Shown: positions 33,401-43,183 of the stretch, one piece after another
Position numbering within the stretch: the first letter of the stretch is position 1
How the letters are laid out: every line of letters starts with the position of its first letter
NCBI GenBank assembly: GCA_036351775.1
Contig: JAZBPX010000034.1
Location: 26,299-90,298 of the forward strand
Direction of reading: 5' to 3'
DNA from: Pacificimonas sp036351775
Lineage (GTDB): Bacteria > Pseudomonadota > Alphaproteobacteria > Sphingomonadales > Sphingomonadaceae
DNA: 64,000 nt
Notes under the pieces: generated by a model
Seen by the model: the letters and a program-made list of their open reading frames with translations, nothing else
What the model was told of the DNA's origin: nothing
Databases searched by the model: none
Translations under genes and position numbers: made by a program

Positions 33401-33901
33401 CTAGTCGGCGCGGCGATGTTCGAAGAGCTCGGTGCGAAACCCGTCCCGGGTTTCCATCCGCAGGCCGACCGTCATCGTCCCGTCGCGATTATTGCGGAAC
33501 GTCGTGCCATCGAAATAGGCGATCGTGCCCTCGACCGCGACCAGTGGAAAGTCGACCGTTTCATCTGCCGCTTTGTCTTCCCACGCGGAAAAATCGCGGT
33601 TGAAGTGCCGCACGCGGAACATCAACGACCCGTCCCGCTCCTCGAAAAGCATGAGCTCGTAAAACTGCGGTACACCCTCGCGGGCATAGCGGAACATGCC
33701 CATCATCTGTCCGCCATATGCGGGCGCATAGACCTCCTCGACCGCGCCGCCGAGTCCTTCACCGATCCAGCGCCCCTCTATCCAGGCTATGTCCGCGAGC
33801 GTTGCCGCGCCAGGGCCTTCACTCTCGGACAGGCTGTGAATATCGGGTGCCTCGGCAAAGGCGGCGAGGCTCAGCAGCGCCAGCGCAAACAGCCTGATCA
33901 C
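33401..33901 (-). CDS. Secreted DUF6265-like protein
   Basis: 166 residues. Signal peptide to about residue 17 (LSLAAFAEAP). DIAWIEGRWIGEGLGGAVEEVYAP and GGQMMGMFR suggest a lipocalin-like beta-barrel domain of the DUF6265 type. Unknown function. The start overlaps the pyk stop (ATGA), so it is cotranscribed with pyk. Confidence 0.65.
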   Translation of the reverse strand: MIRLFALALLSLAAFAEAPDIHSLSESEGPGAATLADIAWIEGRWIGEGLGGAVEEVYAPAYGGQMMGMFRYAREGVPQFYELMLFEERDGSLMFRVRHFNRDFSAWEDKAADETVDFPLVAVEGTIAYFDGTTFRNNRDGTMTVGLRMETRDGFRTELFEHRRAD

Positions 33902-35349
33902 TCGGCGTACCCCTTCAGCTCATCGTCGCTGATCCGCGTGATGTGGAGAACGTTCGTCGAGCCCGGCGTTCCGAACGGCACGCCCGCCATCACCACCATC
34001 CGGTCGCCCGGCGCGCCGAGGCCCGTGCGCATCGCAATCCGCCGCGCCTTCCCGACCATCTCCTCGAAATCTGAAACGTCGCGCGTTGTCACCGCGTGCA
34101 CGCCCCATAACAGGCCCATCCTCCGCGCCGTTTCCCGCGCCGGCGTCATCACGAGCAGAGGCACCGGCAGCCGCTCCCGGCTCGCCCGCCGCGCCGTTGA
34201 TCCCGACGTCGTGAAACAGGCCGCCAGCGCGCAGTCCACCGTTCGCATCACCGACCCCGCAGCCGCCGAAATCGCGTCCGCCGTCGTCGGCTGCGGCACG
34301 GTTTCGGTGAACGCGATATGCTTGCCGTAAAGCGGGTCCGCCTCGGCTTCGAGCGCGATGGCGTTCATCATCTTCACCGCCTCGACCGGATACTTCCCGG
34401 CGGCGGTTTCCGCCGACAGCATGATCGCATCGACGCCCTCGTAAATGGTGTTCGCCACGTCGCTGACCTCTGCCCGCGTCGGCGCCGGGTTCGTCACCAT
34501 CGAATCGAGCATCTGCGTCGCCACCACCACGGGTTTCCCCGCCCGGCGCGCCAAGCTCACGATCTCCTTCTGCACGCGCGGCACCGTCTGCGGCGGCATT
34601 TCGACGCCAAGGTCCCCGCGCGCGACCATCAGGCCGTCCGACAGCTCCAGAATCTCGCCAAGGCTCTGCAGTGCCGTCGGCTTCTCGATCTTCGCCATCA
34701 GCGCCGCGCGGCCCGCGATCAGGCGGCGCGCCTCCGCCACGTCATCCGGGCGCTGCACAAAGCTCAGCGCGATCCAGTCCACCCCCTGGTCCAGCGCGAA
34801 ATCGAGATCGCGGCGGTCCTTGTCCGTCAGGGCTGGCAGCGGGATGGCGGCATCGGGCACGTTGACGCCCTTCCGGTCCGACAGGTCCCCGGCATTCTCC
34901 GCGACCGTCTCGATCCGGTCCTCCAGAACCCTGGTCACGCGCAGCACCAGCTTGCCGTCGTTGATCAGCAGCCGGTGGCCCTCCTCGGCAGCGGCAAACA
35001 CCTCCGGATGCGGCAGCGGCGCGCGCTTCTGGCTGCCCGGCGTTTCGTCCTGGTCGAGCGTGAAAGAATCGCCCGCCGCCAGCGTCACTGGCCCGTCCGC
35101 GAACGTCCCCAGACGGATCTTCGGCCCCTGCAGGTCGGCAACGATCGTCGTTGGCCGCTCCGTCCGCTGTTCCAGCGCGCGGATGGCGGCGATCGCGCTC
35201 TTGTGATCCTCATGCGTCCCGTGGCTCATGTTCACGCGAAAGGCATCCGCGCCGACCTTGAACAGGCGTTCGATCGCCTCCGGCTCCCGGCTTGCCGGTC
35301 CCAGCGTGGCGAGAATTCGTACCTTGCGCTGACGCGGATCGATACTCAC
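33898..35349 (-). CDS. pyk: Pyruvate kinase
   Basis: 483 residues from a GTG start at 35349, chosen because a GGAGGT site lies seven bases upstream; the frame is open further upstream but unrelated to the family. KVRILATLGPAS, NMSHGTHEDH, MAKIEKP, GLMVARGDLGVEMP and LSAETAAGKYPVEAV are all present. Phosphoenolpyruvate to pyruvate with ATP generation. Divergent from the DUF1244 gene, an arrangement common in sphingomonads. Confidence 0.95.
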   Translation of the reverse strand: MSIDPRQRKVRILATLGPASREPEAIERLFKVGADAFRVNMSHGTHEDHKSAIAAIRALEQRTERPTTIVADLQGPKIRLGTFADGPVTLAAGDSFTLDQDETPGSQKRAPLPHPEVFAAAEEGHRLLINDGKLVLRVTRVLEDRIETVAENAGDLSDRKGVNVPDAAIPLPALTDKDRRDLDFALDQGVDWIALSFVQRPDDVAEARRLIAGRAALMAKIEKPTALQSLGEILELSDGLMVARGDLGVEMPPQTVPRVQKEIVSLARRAGKPVVVATQMLDSMVTNPAPTRAEVSDVANTIYEGVDAIMLSAETAAGKYPVEAVKMMNAIALEAEADPLYGKHIAFTETVPQPTTADAISAAAGSVMRTVDCALAACFTTSGSTARRASRERLPVPLLVMTPARETARRMGLLWGVHAVTTRDVSDFEEMVGKARRIAMRTGLGAPGDRMVVMAGVPFGTPGSTNVLHITRISDDELKGYAE

Positions 35350-35442
35350 GTCGCTACCTCCAAAACCGTATGGCGCTGCCCGTCCCTGTAACCACCGCTG
35401 CGATGGGCAAGCGCCGCCCATTTGGCAAGCGAAGGATCGGTG

Positions 35443-35754
35443 ATGATCGACGAAAAAACCCGGACTGAACTGGAGGCGGCTGCCTTCCGCAGGCTGGTCG
35501 CGCACCTCCGCCACCGCACGGATGTGCAGAATATCGACCTGATGGGCCACACCGGCTTCTGTCGCAACTGCCTTGGCGACTGGTATCAGGAGGCGGCGGC
35601 GGAGAAGGGCATTGACCTGTCAAAGGACCAGGCCCGCGAAATCGTCTACGGCATGTCGCCCGGCGAGTGGAAAGCGAAGCACCAGGCACCGGCAACCGAA
35701 GAACAGGTGCAGCGCATGAACGAGAGCGTTGCGAAGAATCGGCCTGCGGCCTAG
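35443..35754 (+). CDS. DUF1244 family protein
   Basis: 103 residues from the ATG at 35443. MGHTGFCRNCLGDWYQEAA and KDQAREIVYGMSPGEWKAKHQ match DUF1244, a small helical family conserved across alphaproteobacteria and of unknown function. Two Cys in FCRNC might bind metal. Starts 93 bases from the pyk start. Confidence 0.88.
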   Translation: MIDEKTRTELEAAAFRRLVAHLRHRTDVQNIDLMGHTGFCRNCLGDWYQEAAAEKGIDLSKDQAREIVYGMSPGEWKAKHQAPATEEQVQRMNESVAKNRPAA

Positions 35755-35818
35755 CAAGCCCGACTTCGCAAGCCATCAGCGCCCGGCGCGCGCCTCCTAC
35801 GAACGAAAGTCCTGCCCC

Positions 35819-36064
35819 ATGGCCGATTCCAACCACTCCGCCGAACAGCTCCGCCTCTTCATCGAACGCATCGAGCGGCTTGAGGAGGAGAAGAAGGCCA
35901 TCGCCGACGACATCAAGCTCGTCTACGGCGAAGCGAAGGGCGAGGGCTTCGATCCCAAGACCATGCGCACCGTCGTCCGCCTGCGTGCGATGGACCGCAA
36001 TGACCGTCAGGAACAGGAAGCCCTCCTCGATACCTACAAGGCGGCGCTCGGCCTGGCGGACTAA
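35819..36064 (+). CDS. gapR: Nucleoid-associated protein GapR (DUF2312)
   Basis: 81 residues, helical: LRLFIERIERLEEEKKAIADD then KLVYGEAKGEGFDPKTMRTVV, the diagnostic region. GapR binds overtwisted DNA ahead of polymerases in alphaproteobacteria. The ATG at 35819 follows an unremarkable upstream site (AAAGTCC). Confidence 0.92.
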   Translation: MADSNHSAEQLRLFIERIERLEEEKKAIADDIKLVYGEAKGEGFDPKTMRTVVRLRAMDRNDRQEQEALLDTYKAALGLAD

Positions 36065-36365
36065 CGAGGCCACCACCTAACCTCCCCCCCCGAAAGCGGT
36101 GGAAGGACGCGCAAACCCTCGACCGCCTTCGCGGGGGAGAGCCTGCCCCCCGCGAAGGCGGGGGGGGGGGCCAATCGAAGTGGTGGAAGGATGTTCGTCG
36201 ATCTGACGGGTAATGTACCGGATCGATGGGCCACCTAAATTCAGGCGGCCGATCACGCTGCGCCTGGCGCGCGGAACCAGCAGTTATTTCTTCCTATCGC
36301 GCAGACGCCCCCCTGATAGGTGCTGGGCCCAGGATCTCTGTGGGCGCGGTGATGACAAAGGGAAC
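36065..36365. other. Intergenic region downstream of gapR
   Basis: About 300 bases between convergent genes. The left part (36076-36172) carries extragenic palindrome arms with poly-C and poly-G runs (cctcccccccc; gggggggggg). The remainder contains no feature I can support. Confidence 0.6.
36076..36172. repeat. Palindrome with G and C homopolymers
   Basis: Resembles the hairpin at 23866: cacctaacctcccccc... and gcgaaggcggggg arms, but degenerate. Length of the C8 and G10 runs is uncertain. Confidence 0.6.
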
Positions 36366-37487
36366 TTAGAACAGCATTTCAGCCAGCTTCGCCTTGTGGC
36401 TGCGCGCATCGCCGTAGCGGGTGGCGTTCCAGATCGCGCGGCGGCGGTGCAGGCCGGCGTCGCAGTCATAGGTGAAGCCGAACCCGCCGTGGAACTGGAT
36501 GCCCCGGTCGGCGGCGTAGCTATAGGCCTTCTCGGCCTGCGCCTTCGCCATCCGCACGGCCACCTCTCCGCGGCCCTGATCGCCGAAACTGTGCGCGGCG
36601 GCATAAAGGTGCGACCGGGCCCTTTCATGCAAAATGAAGGCGTCGACCAGCGGATGCTTCAGCGCCTGGAAACTGCCGATCAGCTTCCCGAACTGCTTGC
36701 GCGTTCGCAGATAGTCGGCGGTGTAATCGATTACCCGAAACGCACCGCCCACCATGTCGGCGGCATAAAGGACCGCGCCGACCATCTCGCCGTGCGCCAG
36801 CGCTTCCTTGGTCCGGTCCACATCAAGGAGCTCGTCGCCGCCGACTTCGAAACCGGACAGCGTCAGCTCATAGGCCCGGCGCGTATCATCGATAATCCGC
36901 TCCCGCCGCAGTGCCCCACCGGGCAGGTTTTCGCGCTCGATCAACGCCAGCCGCCGCCCGTCCCGCGTGTCGAAGGCGATCAGGATGCGGTCCACCTGCG
37001 CCCCGTGCTCGACCAGTGTGGCCTTCCCCGAGATCATGAAGCCGCCGCGCTCATTCTCGCCGAGCGCCGTCATGTCGTCGCCGTCTTCACCCAGCGCCGT
37101 CGTCAGCGACAGGTCGCCCGCCGCCACCTTGGGCAGCAGCGCCTCCTTCTGTGCGTCTGTCCCCGCCTTCAGCAGGATCTGCGCCGCCACAGTGCACGGA
37201 ATGAACGGCACCGCCATCAGGTGACGGCCCATATGCTCGGCGACCGGCACGGCCTCGCCAATGCCAAGCCCCGCGCCGCCAAAGTCCTCCGGGATCGCGA
37301 TGCCCAGCCAGCCAAGCTGGCCGATTTCCGCCCAAACGTCCGGATCGAAACCCGCTTCGTCGTCGATCAGCGCCCGCACCCGGTCGATGGGGGAGCGGTC
37401 GCGGCACACCTGTGCCGCCGAATTCAGGATGTCCGCCTGTTCCTCGGAAAGGCCAAGCTGGCCAAGGCTCGATGCAATGTCGTTCAT
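36366..37487 (-). CDS. Acyl-CoA dehydrogenase
   Basis: 373 residues. N-terminal acyl-CoA dehydrogenase domain with LGWLGIAIPEDFGGAGLGI, followed by a C-terminal helical domain with DRGIQFHGGFGFTYDCDAGLHRRRA. Starting at the ATG at 37487 removes a leader encoded by a family B palindrome. Paired with another acyl-CoA dehydrogenase upstream, suggesting a heteromer, as known for steroid-degrading dehydrogenases. Confidence 0.88.
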   Translation of the reverse strand: MNDIASSLGQLGLSEEQADILNSAAQVCRDRSPIDRVRALIDDEAGFDPDVWAEIGQLGWLGIAIPEDFGGAGLGIGEAVPVAEHMGRHLMAVPFIPCTVAAQILLKAGTDAQKEALLPKVAAGDLSLTTALGEDGDDMTALGENERGGFMISGKATLVEHGAQVDRILIAFDTRDGRRLALIERENLPGGALRRERIIDDTRRAYELTLSGFEVGGDELLDVDRTKEALAHGEMVGAVLYAADMVGGAFRVIDYTADYLRTRKQFGKLIGSFQALKHPLVDAFILHERARSHLYAAAHSFGDQGRGEVAVRMAKAQAEKAYSYAADRGIQFHGGFGFTYDCDAGLHRRRAIWNATRYGDARSHKAKLAEMLF

Positions 37488-37508
37488 GCGTTTGATCCCG
37501 AAAACCCC

Positions 37509-37605
37509 GTCATTCCCGCGCACGCGGGAAACCAGTCTCGGCGAGGGCGAAGCCGAGCCTGCTTCGGATGCCGCGCGGCTGGATTCCCGCGTACGCGGGA
37601 ATGAC
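37509..37605. repeat. Paired extragenic palindrome, family B
   Basis: Arms gtcattcccgcgcacgcggg and gattcccgcgtacgcgggaa between the two acyl-CoA dehydrogenase genes. Confidence 0.85.
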
Positions 37606-37623
37606 GGAACGTAGCCAATTCCA

Positions 37624-38838
37624 TCACCGCGTTTTCGGCAGGCCGAGCACATGCTCGCCGATGATATTGCGCTGGATCTGGCTCGTCCCGCCGCCGATGG
37701 TGGCAGAAAAGGCGTTCAGGTAGCTGCGCGCCCACCAGCCGCCGTCCGCCGCGTTCGGCTCGCCGACATAATAGGCCGCCTTCGGCCCCAGCAGCGTCAG
37801 CGCGAACTCCGACAGCTCCCGGTACAGTTTGGAGAACTCCAGCTTCGACATCAGCGGCAGGGCCATCGGGTAATCCTCGACCAGCGGCATCATCTTCTTG
37901 CGTTCATTGCCCAGCGACAGGGCGTGCATGTCCATCAGATAGTCGACCATCCTGTCTTTCAGAACCGGGTCTTCCATCGCCGACGCGCCGTCCCGCTCGG
38001 CGGTCTTCGCCAGCTCGACGATCTCCATAAGGTCGGGCGAGATCGAGACATAGCCGCCCGCCTGTCCCCCGCGCGCGCCGCGTTCATATTCCAGCGTCCG
38101 CATCGCGACTTTCCAGCCATTCCCCTCACCGCCGATCAGGCAGTCCGCCGAAATCCGCGCATCCTCGAAGAAGGTCTGGGTAAAACCGAACTCGCCGGTC
38201 AGCTTCTTGATCTTCTGCGTCCTGACACCATCGATCTTCATCGGCGACAGGAAGAAGCTCAGCCCAGCATATTTGTTCTCCGCGTCCGGGTTCGAACGGG
38301 CCAGCAGGATCATGTATTTCGCGTAATTCCCCTGCGTGGTCCAGATTTTGGACCCGTTCAGGACAAACTCATCGCCCTCGCGCGTCGCCTTCAGCTGCGC
38401 ATTACCGAGGTCCGAACCATGGTCGGGTTCGGAAAAGCCCTGACACCAGATGTCCTCCGCCGACAGGATGCCCTTCAGATAAGCGGCCTTCTGCTCTTCT
38501 GTTCCGATGTCGAGGATCAGCGGCCCGGCCCAGTTCAGGCCGATCGCGTTCAAGAGGATCGGCATCCGGTGCCTGCGCATGGCCTTCGTCGCTGCCTTCT
38601 GGTGCGCCTCGGTCAGGCCCCCGCCGCCATATTCGGCGGGCCAGGCCGCGCCCAGAAAGCCCGCCTCGTAGATCTTCCGCTGCCAGTCGCGGAGGAAGTC
38701 GAACTGCCGGTCCTCACCCACCTCCATGAAGGTCAGCGGCAGCATGAAGCCCGGATCGTCCGGCACATTCTCTGCAAACCACGCATCGGCAGCGCGGCCG
38801 AACTCTTCGACGCTCGGATCGGTACTGGGCTGGGTCAT
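37624..38838 (-). CDS. Acyl-CoA dehydrogenase
   Basis: 404 residues from the ATG at 38838. GFSEPDHGSDLGNAQLKATR is the flavin-binding signature and NGSKIWTTQGNYA follows. The C-terminus has ISGGGTSQIQRNIIGEHVLG-like sequence. The first gene of the two-dehydrogenase pair, probably both active as subunits of one enzyme. A ribosome site GGAG precedes it. Confidence 0.9.
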   Translation of the reverse strand: MTQPSTDPSVEEFGRAADAWFAENVPDDPGFMLPLTFMEVGEDRQFDFLRDWQRKIYEAGFLGAAWPAEYGGGGLTEAHQKAATKAMRRHRMPILLNAIGLNWAGPLILDIGTEEQKAAYLKGILSAEDIWCQGFSEPDHGSDLGNAQLKATREGDEFVLNGSKIWTTQGNYAKYMILLARSNPDAENKYAGLSFFLSPMKIDGVRTQKIKKLTGEFGFTQTFFEDARISADCLIGGEGNGWKVAMRTLEYERGARGGQAGGYVSISPDLMEIVELAKTAERDGASAMEDPVLKDRMVDYLMDMHALSLGNERKKMMPLVEDYPMALPLMSKLEFSKLYRELSEFALTLLGPKAAYYVGEPNAADGGWWARSYLNAFSATIGGGTSQIQRNIIGEHVLGLPKTR

Positions 38839-38943
38839 CGGCGCATCTCCATTCACAGGGATGACTGGCGCTCAGGCCGTTCGCCAGCAACCCACGGAAA
38901 GGGCAGGACCGCGCGAGGCAACCACAGACTTGGGCGCGCGCCG

Positions 38944-41562
38944 CTACCGCACCCGCGACGGTGCCAGCAGCACACTGTTCGCGAGCAGCATGTCCAGCCC
39001 GTTCAGATAGCCGCGCGTCGAGGGGTCGTGAACGAACCCGATAACCATCCCGCGCCCCTCGGGCGCCGCGACCATGTAAGGCTTGTAGGCCATCTGCCGC
39101 TGGTTCTCGGGGAAGACATGCCCGCTCGCCACCAGATCGTCCGCATCGGCATAGCGCAGAACATTCGTGCCCTCATCCGCGCTCAGCGGCGAAAAGACGA
39201 GGTTGCCATTGGCGAGCACGACCGGCCCTTCCCGGTACCCCGCCGTCAGTAGGCTTTCAGGGTCAGCGACCGTGTTCAGAAGCGCGCCGGGCTCGAACTC
39301 CGGCAAGGCATCGGGATCGCGGATAGCGGCGCGGTACTCGGCCTCGCTCTCGATCACTTTCGCTTCCGCCGCCTCGCCTTCCGCCTCGCCGCTGGCCGCC
39401 TCACCGAGTGCGGTTTCCCGCACCAGCGGCAGCACGCCGTCCTCCTCGTCCGCCAGCATCAGCAATGACGAGCCCACGCCCACCAGAACGCCGCCGCGCT
39501 CGGCAAAGCCCTTCAGCGCGGCCAGTCCGCCGTCCCCGATGTCGCTCTTGCCCGTGCCGTTCGGCACGATCATCACGTCGTAGAGGTCAAGGTCCGCGCG
39601 GCTGACCGTCCGGGTCCGAATCGGCGCGACGGGCACGCCGAGCCGCTGCTCCAGCACAAAGCGCAGCGCACCGGCCGACAGGGGCGACGTGCCCTCGCCC
39701 CAGACCATCGCAACCTTCGGCGCACTCAGGCGCTGAAACGCACCGCTGCCAAGGTTCGGCCCATCATCGACCCAGCCACTGGCGAGGCCAACCATCTCGG
39801 CGCCGACCTCCTCGGCAAGGGCGCGCAGCCGCTGCAGCTGTTCCGGCGTATTCATTCCGGCCGAAAAGATTGTCGTCCCGCGGCCAAAGCGCTGGCCCTG
39901 CGCCGTGAAGGCCGTATCGGTCGCGCGCGCCTCCAGCCCCTCTCGCAGTGCCAGCGTCACCAGCCGCGCCTGTCCGGTATCGTCCCACGGCACGGCCCAG
40001 CCAAAGATCGGTGTTCCTGAAACCGCTGCCGGGATGGGTTCCGCCACGTCGACAAGCCGCCCGCCATTCGCTTCACAGCGCGCAACGCCGAGACCGCTCA
40101 TCAGGGGGACTGACCAGGCCGTTACATCGTAGAGCTGGAAATCGAGGCCGCGGGCGCGCCGTTCCTCCTGCTCGGCAAGGAACGCCGCCGGCAGAGGGGT
40201 TTCGACATCGAACAGCGTTTTCACCAGACGTCCAGCCCCTTGCGCCGATTCCACGACGATCGCCCCATCGGGATAAGGGCGGCCGCAGAGACTGGCGGGT
40301 CCATCGACCTTCCGCACCTCGATGCCCTGCTGTGCCAGCCGCCGCGCAAGCTGTTCACCGGTCCAACGGCCATCTGCGAGGTCGAGGACATAGTCACCGC
40401 CCCGCGCGCCCTCGCTGACGGCAGACGCCCTCCGGTCTGCAAGCCCGCTCAGGAAATACTCCGGGTTCCGCGCGACCGTATCGGCGGTTACCAGCGTACT
40501 CAGGAACTGGTTTCGCACCGTTTCGGGATAGGTCAGCACCGTCCCGTCGCTTCGGTCGTAGAGCAGGCCGCGCGCGGAACCCTGTTCGAACGTCATCGCG
40601 ATCGCGCCGTTCAGGGTCGGCCAGCTATCGCCAAAGCCGGGATAGAAAGCATCGAAGATCTCGCGCGTGAAATAGGGAATGCCGCGCCGGTCGAACTCCG
40701 CCGCCATTGCGAGGCCCAGAACCTCCTGCTTGTCCTTCTGCGACTGCAGGAAGTTCGGGTTGAACGGGTCGGCTGCGGGCGGAAAGAAATAGGTCTGGTC
40801 GCCGCCCATTTCGTGCACATCGGCCAGCACCACCGGGTTCCATGCGCGCACGGCGGCGACCCGGCCCTGCGTTTCCGGCTGGGTCGCGGCGAACCAGTCG
40901 CGGTTCATGTCGAACATGTAATGGTTCACGCGGCCACTCGGCCACGGCAGGTCATGCTCTGCAGTGAAGCGGTCGCCCCATGGCTCCAGGCCCAGCTCCG
41001 AATAGAAATCGTGTACGAACCGCTCGCGTCCATCGGGGTTCTGCACCGGATCGATGACGACGATGGTTTCGCGGAGGATACGGTCCACCTGCTCATCGCC
41101 TTCTGAGGCAAGCAGGTGATAGGCCAGCGACAGCGCCGCGTCGGTTGACGAAATCTCATTGCCATGAACACCATAGGCCAGCCAGGTCACGGGCGGCAGT
41201 TCGCTCGATAGCCGCTGCCGCTCCGCAGCGCTCAGTCGGCCAGAGGCAAGGCGCGCCGTCTGCGCGCGGATCTCATCGATCCGCGCCATGTTCTCGGCAC
41301 TGGAGATGACGCCGTAAACCAGCGGACGCCCTTGCCAGCTTTCGGCATATTGGGTGATCTGCATACGGTCCGGTGCCGCAGCCGCCAGCGCATCAAAATA
41401 GCGCATCGTTTCCCCGACCGAAACAATCTCCTCACCCGTCGGAAAGCCGACAACCGCTTCCAGTGTCGGAATCGCCGGATCGAACGTTCCTGGCAGAACC
41501 GACTGCGCAGCGGCGGGCGCTGCCCACAGAACGGACAGAGTAGCGATCAGGCGAAAAAACAT
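38944..41562 (-). CDS. Secreted M14-family zinc carboxypeptidase, large form
   Basis: 872 residues with an N-terminal signal peptide (to about 19, APAAAQ). M14 metal site: YGVHGNEISSTDAALS (His-x2-Glu), then a further His in DVHEMGGDQTYFF; DPVQNPDGRERFVHDF also matches. The second half contains a GATase1/DJ-1-like domain (MIVPNGTGKSDIGDGGLAAL, FAERGGVLVG). Exported peptidase, probably periplasmic. Length is unusual for carboxypeptidases but known for this group. Confidence 0.87.
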   Translation of the reverse strand: MFFRLIATLSVLWAAPAAAQSVLPGTFDPAIPTLEAVVGFPTGEEIVSVGETMRYFDALAAAAPDRMQITQYAESWQGRPLVYGVISSAENMARIDEIRAQTARLASGRLSAAERQRLSSELPPVTWLAYGVHGNEISSTDAALSLAYHLLASEGDEQVDRILRETIVVIDPVQNPDGRERFVHDFYSELGLEPWGDRFTAEHDLPWPSGRVNHYMFDMNRDWFAATQPETQGRVAAVRAWNPVVLADVHEMGGDQTYFFPPAADPFNPNFLQSQKDKQEVLGLAMAAEFDRRGIPYFTREIFDAFYPGFGDSWPTLNGAIAMTFEQGSARGLLYDRSDGTVLTYPETVRNQFLSTLVTADTVARNPEYFLSGLADRRASAVSEGARGGDYVLDLADGRWTGEQLARRLAQQGIEVRKVDGPASLCGRPYPDGAIVVESAQGAGRLVKTLFDVETPLPAAFLAEQEERRARGLDFQLYDVTAWSVPLMSGLGVARCEANGGRLVDVAEPIPAAVSGTPIFGWAVPWDDTGQARLVTLALREGLEARATDTAFTAQGQRFGRGTTIFSAGMNTPEQLQRLRALAEEVGAEMVGLASGWVDDGPNLGSGAFQRLSAPKVAMVWGEGTSPLSAGALRFVLEQRLGVPVAPIRTRTVSRADLDLYDVMIVPNGTGKSDIGDGGLAALKGFAERGGVLVGVGSSLLMLADEEDGVLPLVRETALGEAASGEAEGEAAEAKVIESEAEYRAAIRDPDALPEFEPGALLNTVADPESLLTAGYREGPVVLANGNLVFSPLSADEGTNVLRYADADDLVASGHVFPENQRQMAYKPYMVAAPEGRGMVIGFVHDPSTRGYLNGLDMLLANSVLLAPSRVR

Positions 41563-41816
41563 GCTGGAGAATCCCCGGAACGAGTTGCGTTCGCGACTGT
41601 TTCACCGCCTCGCGGCAGAAAGCAAGCCACTCCATGGAGCAGCGAAACTTCGATCAAACTGCACGGATGCCGTTCGATGATGCTTCGACAGGTTTGGCAT
41701 CAGTGGGAGTGGCCCCGGATGCACGGCGCGGTTGCATCGCGGGCGCTTACCCTGGGCCTGACTCTCCTGTGAAGGCAGCTGTCGTAGCAGCGGCAGTGCC
41801 TCGCCCGTTGGCGGGT
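41563..41816. other. Intergenic gap between carboxypeptidase and rlmN
   Basis: 254 bases. I see no convincing gene. A weak inverted repeat near 41800-41815 (cgcccgttggcggg) could end rlmN transcription. Confidence 0.4.
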
Positions 41817-43088
41817 TTAGGCGCTAACAACGCTCCCGTCTGCCGCCTCCCGGTCCAGCTGCGCGCGGCTTTTCTTCTCGCTGGCGGTTTTCAGCTGGCC
41901 GCAGGCTGCCATGATATCCTGACCGCGCGGGGTACGAATGGGGGCTGAAATGCCGGCGTCGAAGACGATCTTAGAAAAGGACCGGATCCGCTCAGGCTTC
42001 GAACACTCATACGCGCTGCCGGGCCAGGGGTTGAACGGGATCAGGTTCACTTTCGCCGGCAGGTCATAGCGGCGGATCAGGCGCACCAGCTCGCGCGCGT
42101 CCTCGTCGCTGTCGTTCACCCCGTCCAGCATCACATATTCAAAGGTGATCCGCCGCGCATTCGACGCGCCCGGATAATCCGCGCAGGCCTTTAAGAGCTC
42201 ATCGATGCCGTATTTCCGGTTCAGCGGCACGATCTGGTCGCGTGTCGCGTTGTTCACGGCGTGCAGCGAGACGGCAAGATTGACGCCCAGCTCCTCGCCG
42301 CAGCGCTCCATCATCGGCACCACGCCCGACGTCGACAGCGTGATCCGCCGTTTCGACAGGCCCAGGCCGGTCTCGTCCATGACGATGGAGAGCGCTTGGC
42401 GGACGTTGTCGAAATTATAGAGCGGCTCGCCCATGCCCATCATGACGATATTGGTCAGCATGCGCGCATCGCCGGTCAGGTCCTCGCCCGGTTTCGGCCA
42501 CTCACCCAGCGCATCGCGCGCCAGCATGATCTGGCCGACCACTTCGCCCGCCGTCAGGTTCCGCACCAGGCGCATCGTACCCGTATGGCAGAAGGTGCAG
42601 TTCAGCGTGCAGCCGACCTGGCTCGACACGCACAGGGTGCCGCGATCCGCGTCCGGAATGAAGACCATCTCGAACTCGTTGCCGTCGGTCGTTCTCAGCA
42701 GCCACTTGCGCGTGCCGTCGGTCGACACCAGCGCTTCGGTGACCTCTGGCCGCTCGATGACGAACCGGGCCGAGAATCGCTCCCGGTCTAACTTCGCGAT
42801 GTCGGTCATCGCCGCAAAGTCCGTGAGGCCGCGCAGGTAAATCCAGTGCCACAGCTGCTTCGCGCGCAGCTTCGCCCGCTTCGGCTCCAGCCCGCTCGCC
42901 TCAAGCGCCGCGCGCAGCTCCGCCAGCGTCAGCCCAACCAGGTTCACCCGCCCATCAGCGCGCACGGGCGTGCCGCGCGGTACGGGAACGGGGCTGTCGT
43001 TCCCCGGAATGGTCATCGGTGGCGTGGACATGCCGCTCATATAGGCACGCTCGCCTCGAAAGTCAGCGATCCGGAATGGCTCGTTCAT
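41817..43088 (-). CDS. rlmN: Dual-specificity RNA methyltransferase RlmN
   Basis: Up to 423 residues; ATGs at 43028 and nearby would shorten it and are also plausible. Radical-SAM cluster motif GCTLNCTFCHTG (Cys-x3-Cys-x2-Cys), SLHAVNNATRD, and the C-terminal active-site Cys in DIMAACGQL. Methylates C2 of A2503 in 23S rRNA and A37 in some tRNAs. Confidence 0.93.
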   Translation of the reverse strand: MNEPFRIADFRGERAYMSGMSTPPMTIPGNDSPVPVPRGTPVRADGRVNLVGLTLAELRAALEASGLEPKRAKLRAKQLWHWIYLRGLTDFAAMTDIAKLDRERFSARFVIERPEVTEALVSTDGTRKWLLRTTDGNEFEMVFIPDADRGTLCVSSQVGCTLNCTFCHTGTMRLVRNLTAGEVVGQIMLARDALGEWPKPGEDLTGDARMLTNIVMMGMGEPLYNFDNVRQALSIVMDETGLGLSKRRITLSTSGVVPMMERCGEELGVNLAVSLHAVNNATRDQIVPLNRKYGIDELLKACADYPGASNARRITFEYVMLDGVNDSDEDARELVRLIRRYDLPAKVNLIPFNPWPGSAYECSKPERIRSFSKIVFDAGISAPIRTPRGQDIMAACGQLKTASEKKSRAQLDREAADGSVVSA

Positions 43089-43183
43089 CCTGTGGTCGGG
43101 TTTGCCGGATTAAGCCGCCGGTCGCCGGAACGCGAGGATACATCGTGACCGCAGCGACAGGACGTTTCAGAAGAAGGAGCATT

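Noticed and set aside
41634..41948. Plus-strand frame running into rlmN antisense
   Set aside because: Most of it is antisense to the rlmN 3' end; no ribosome site or family.
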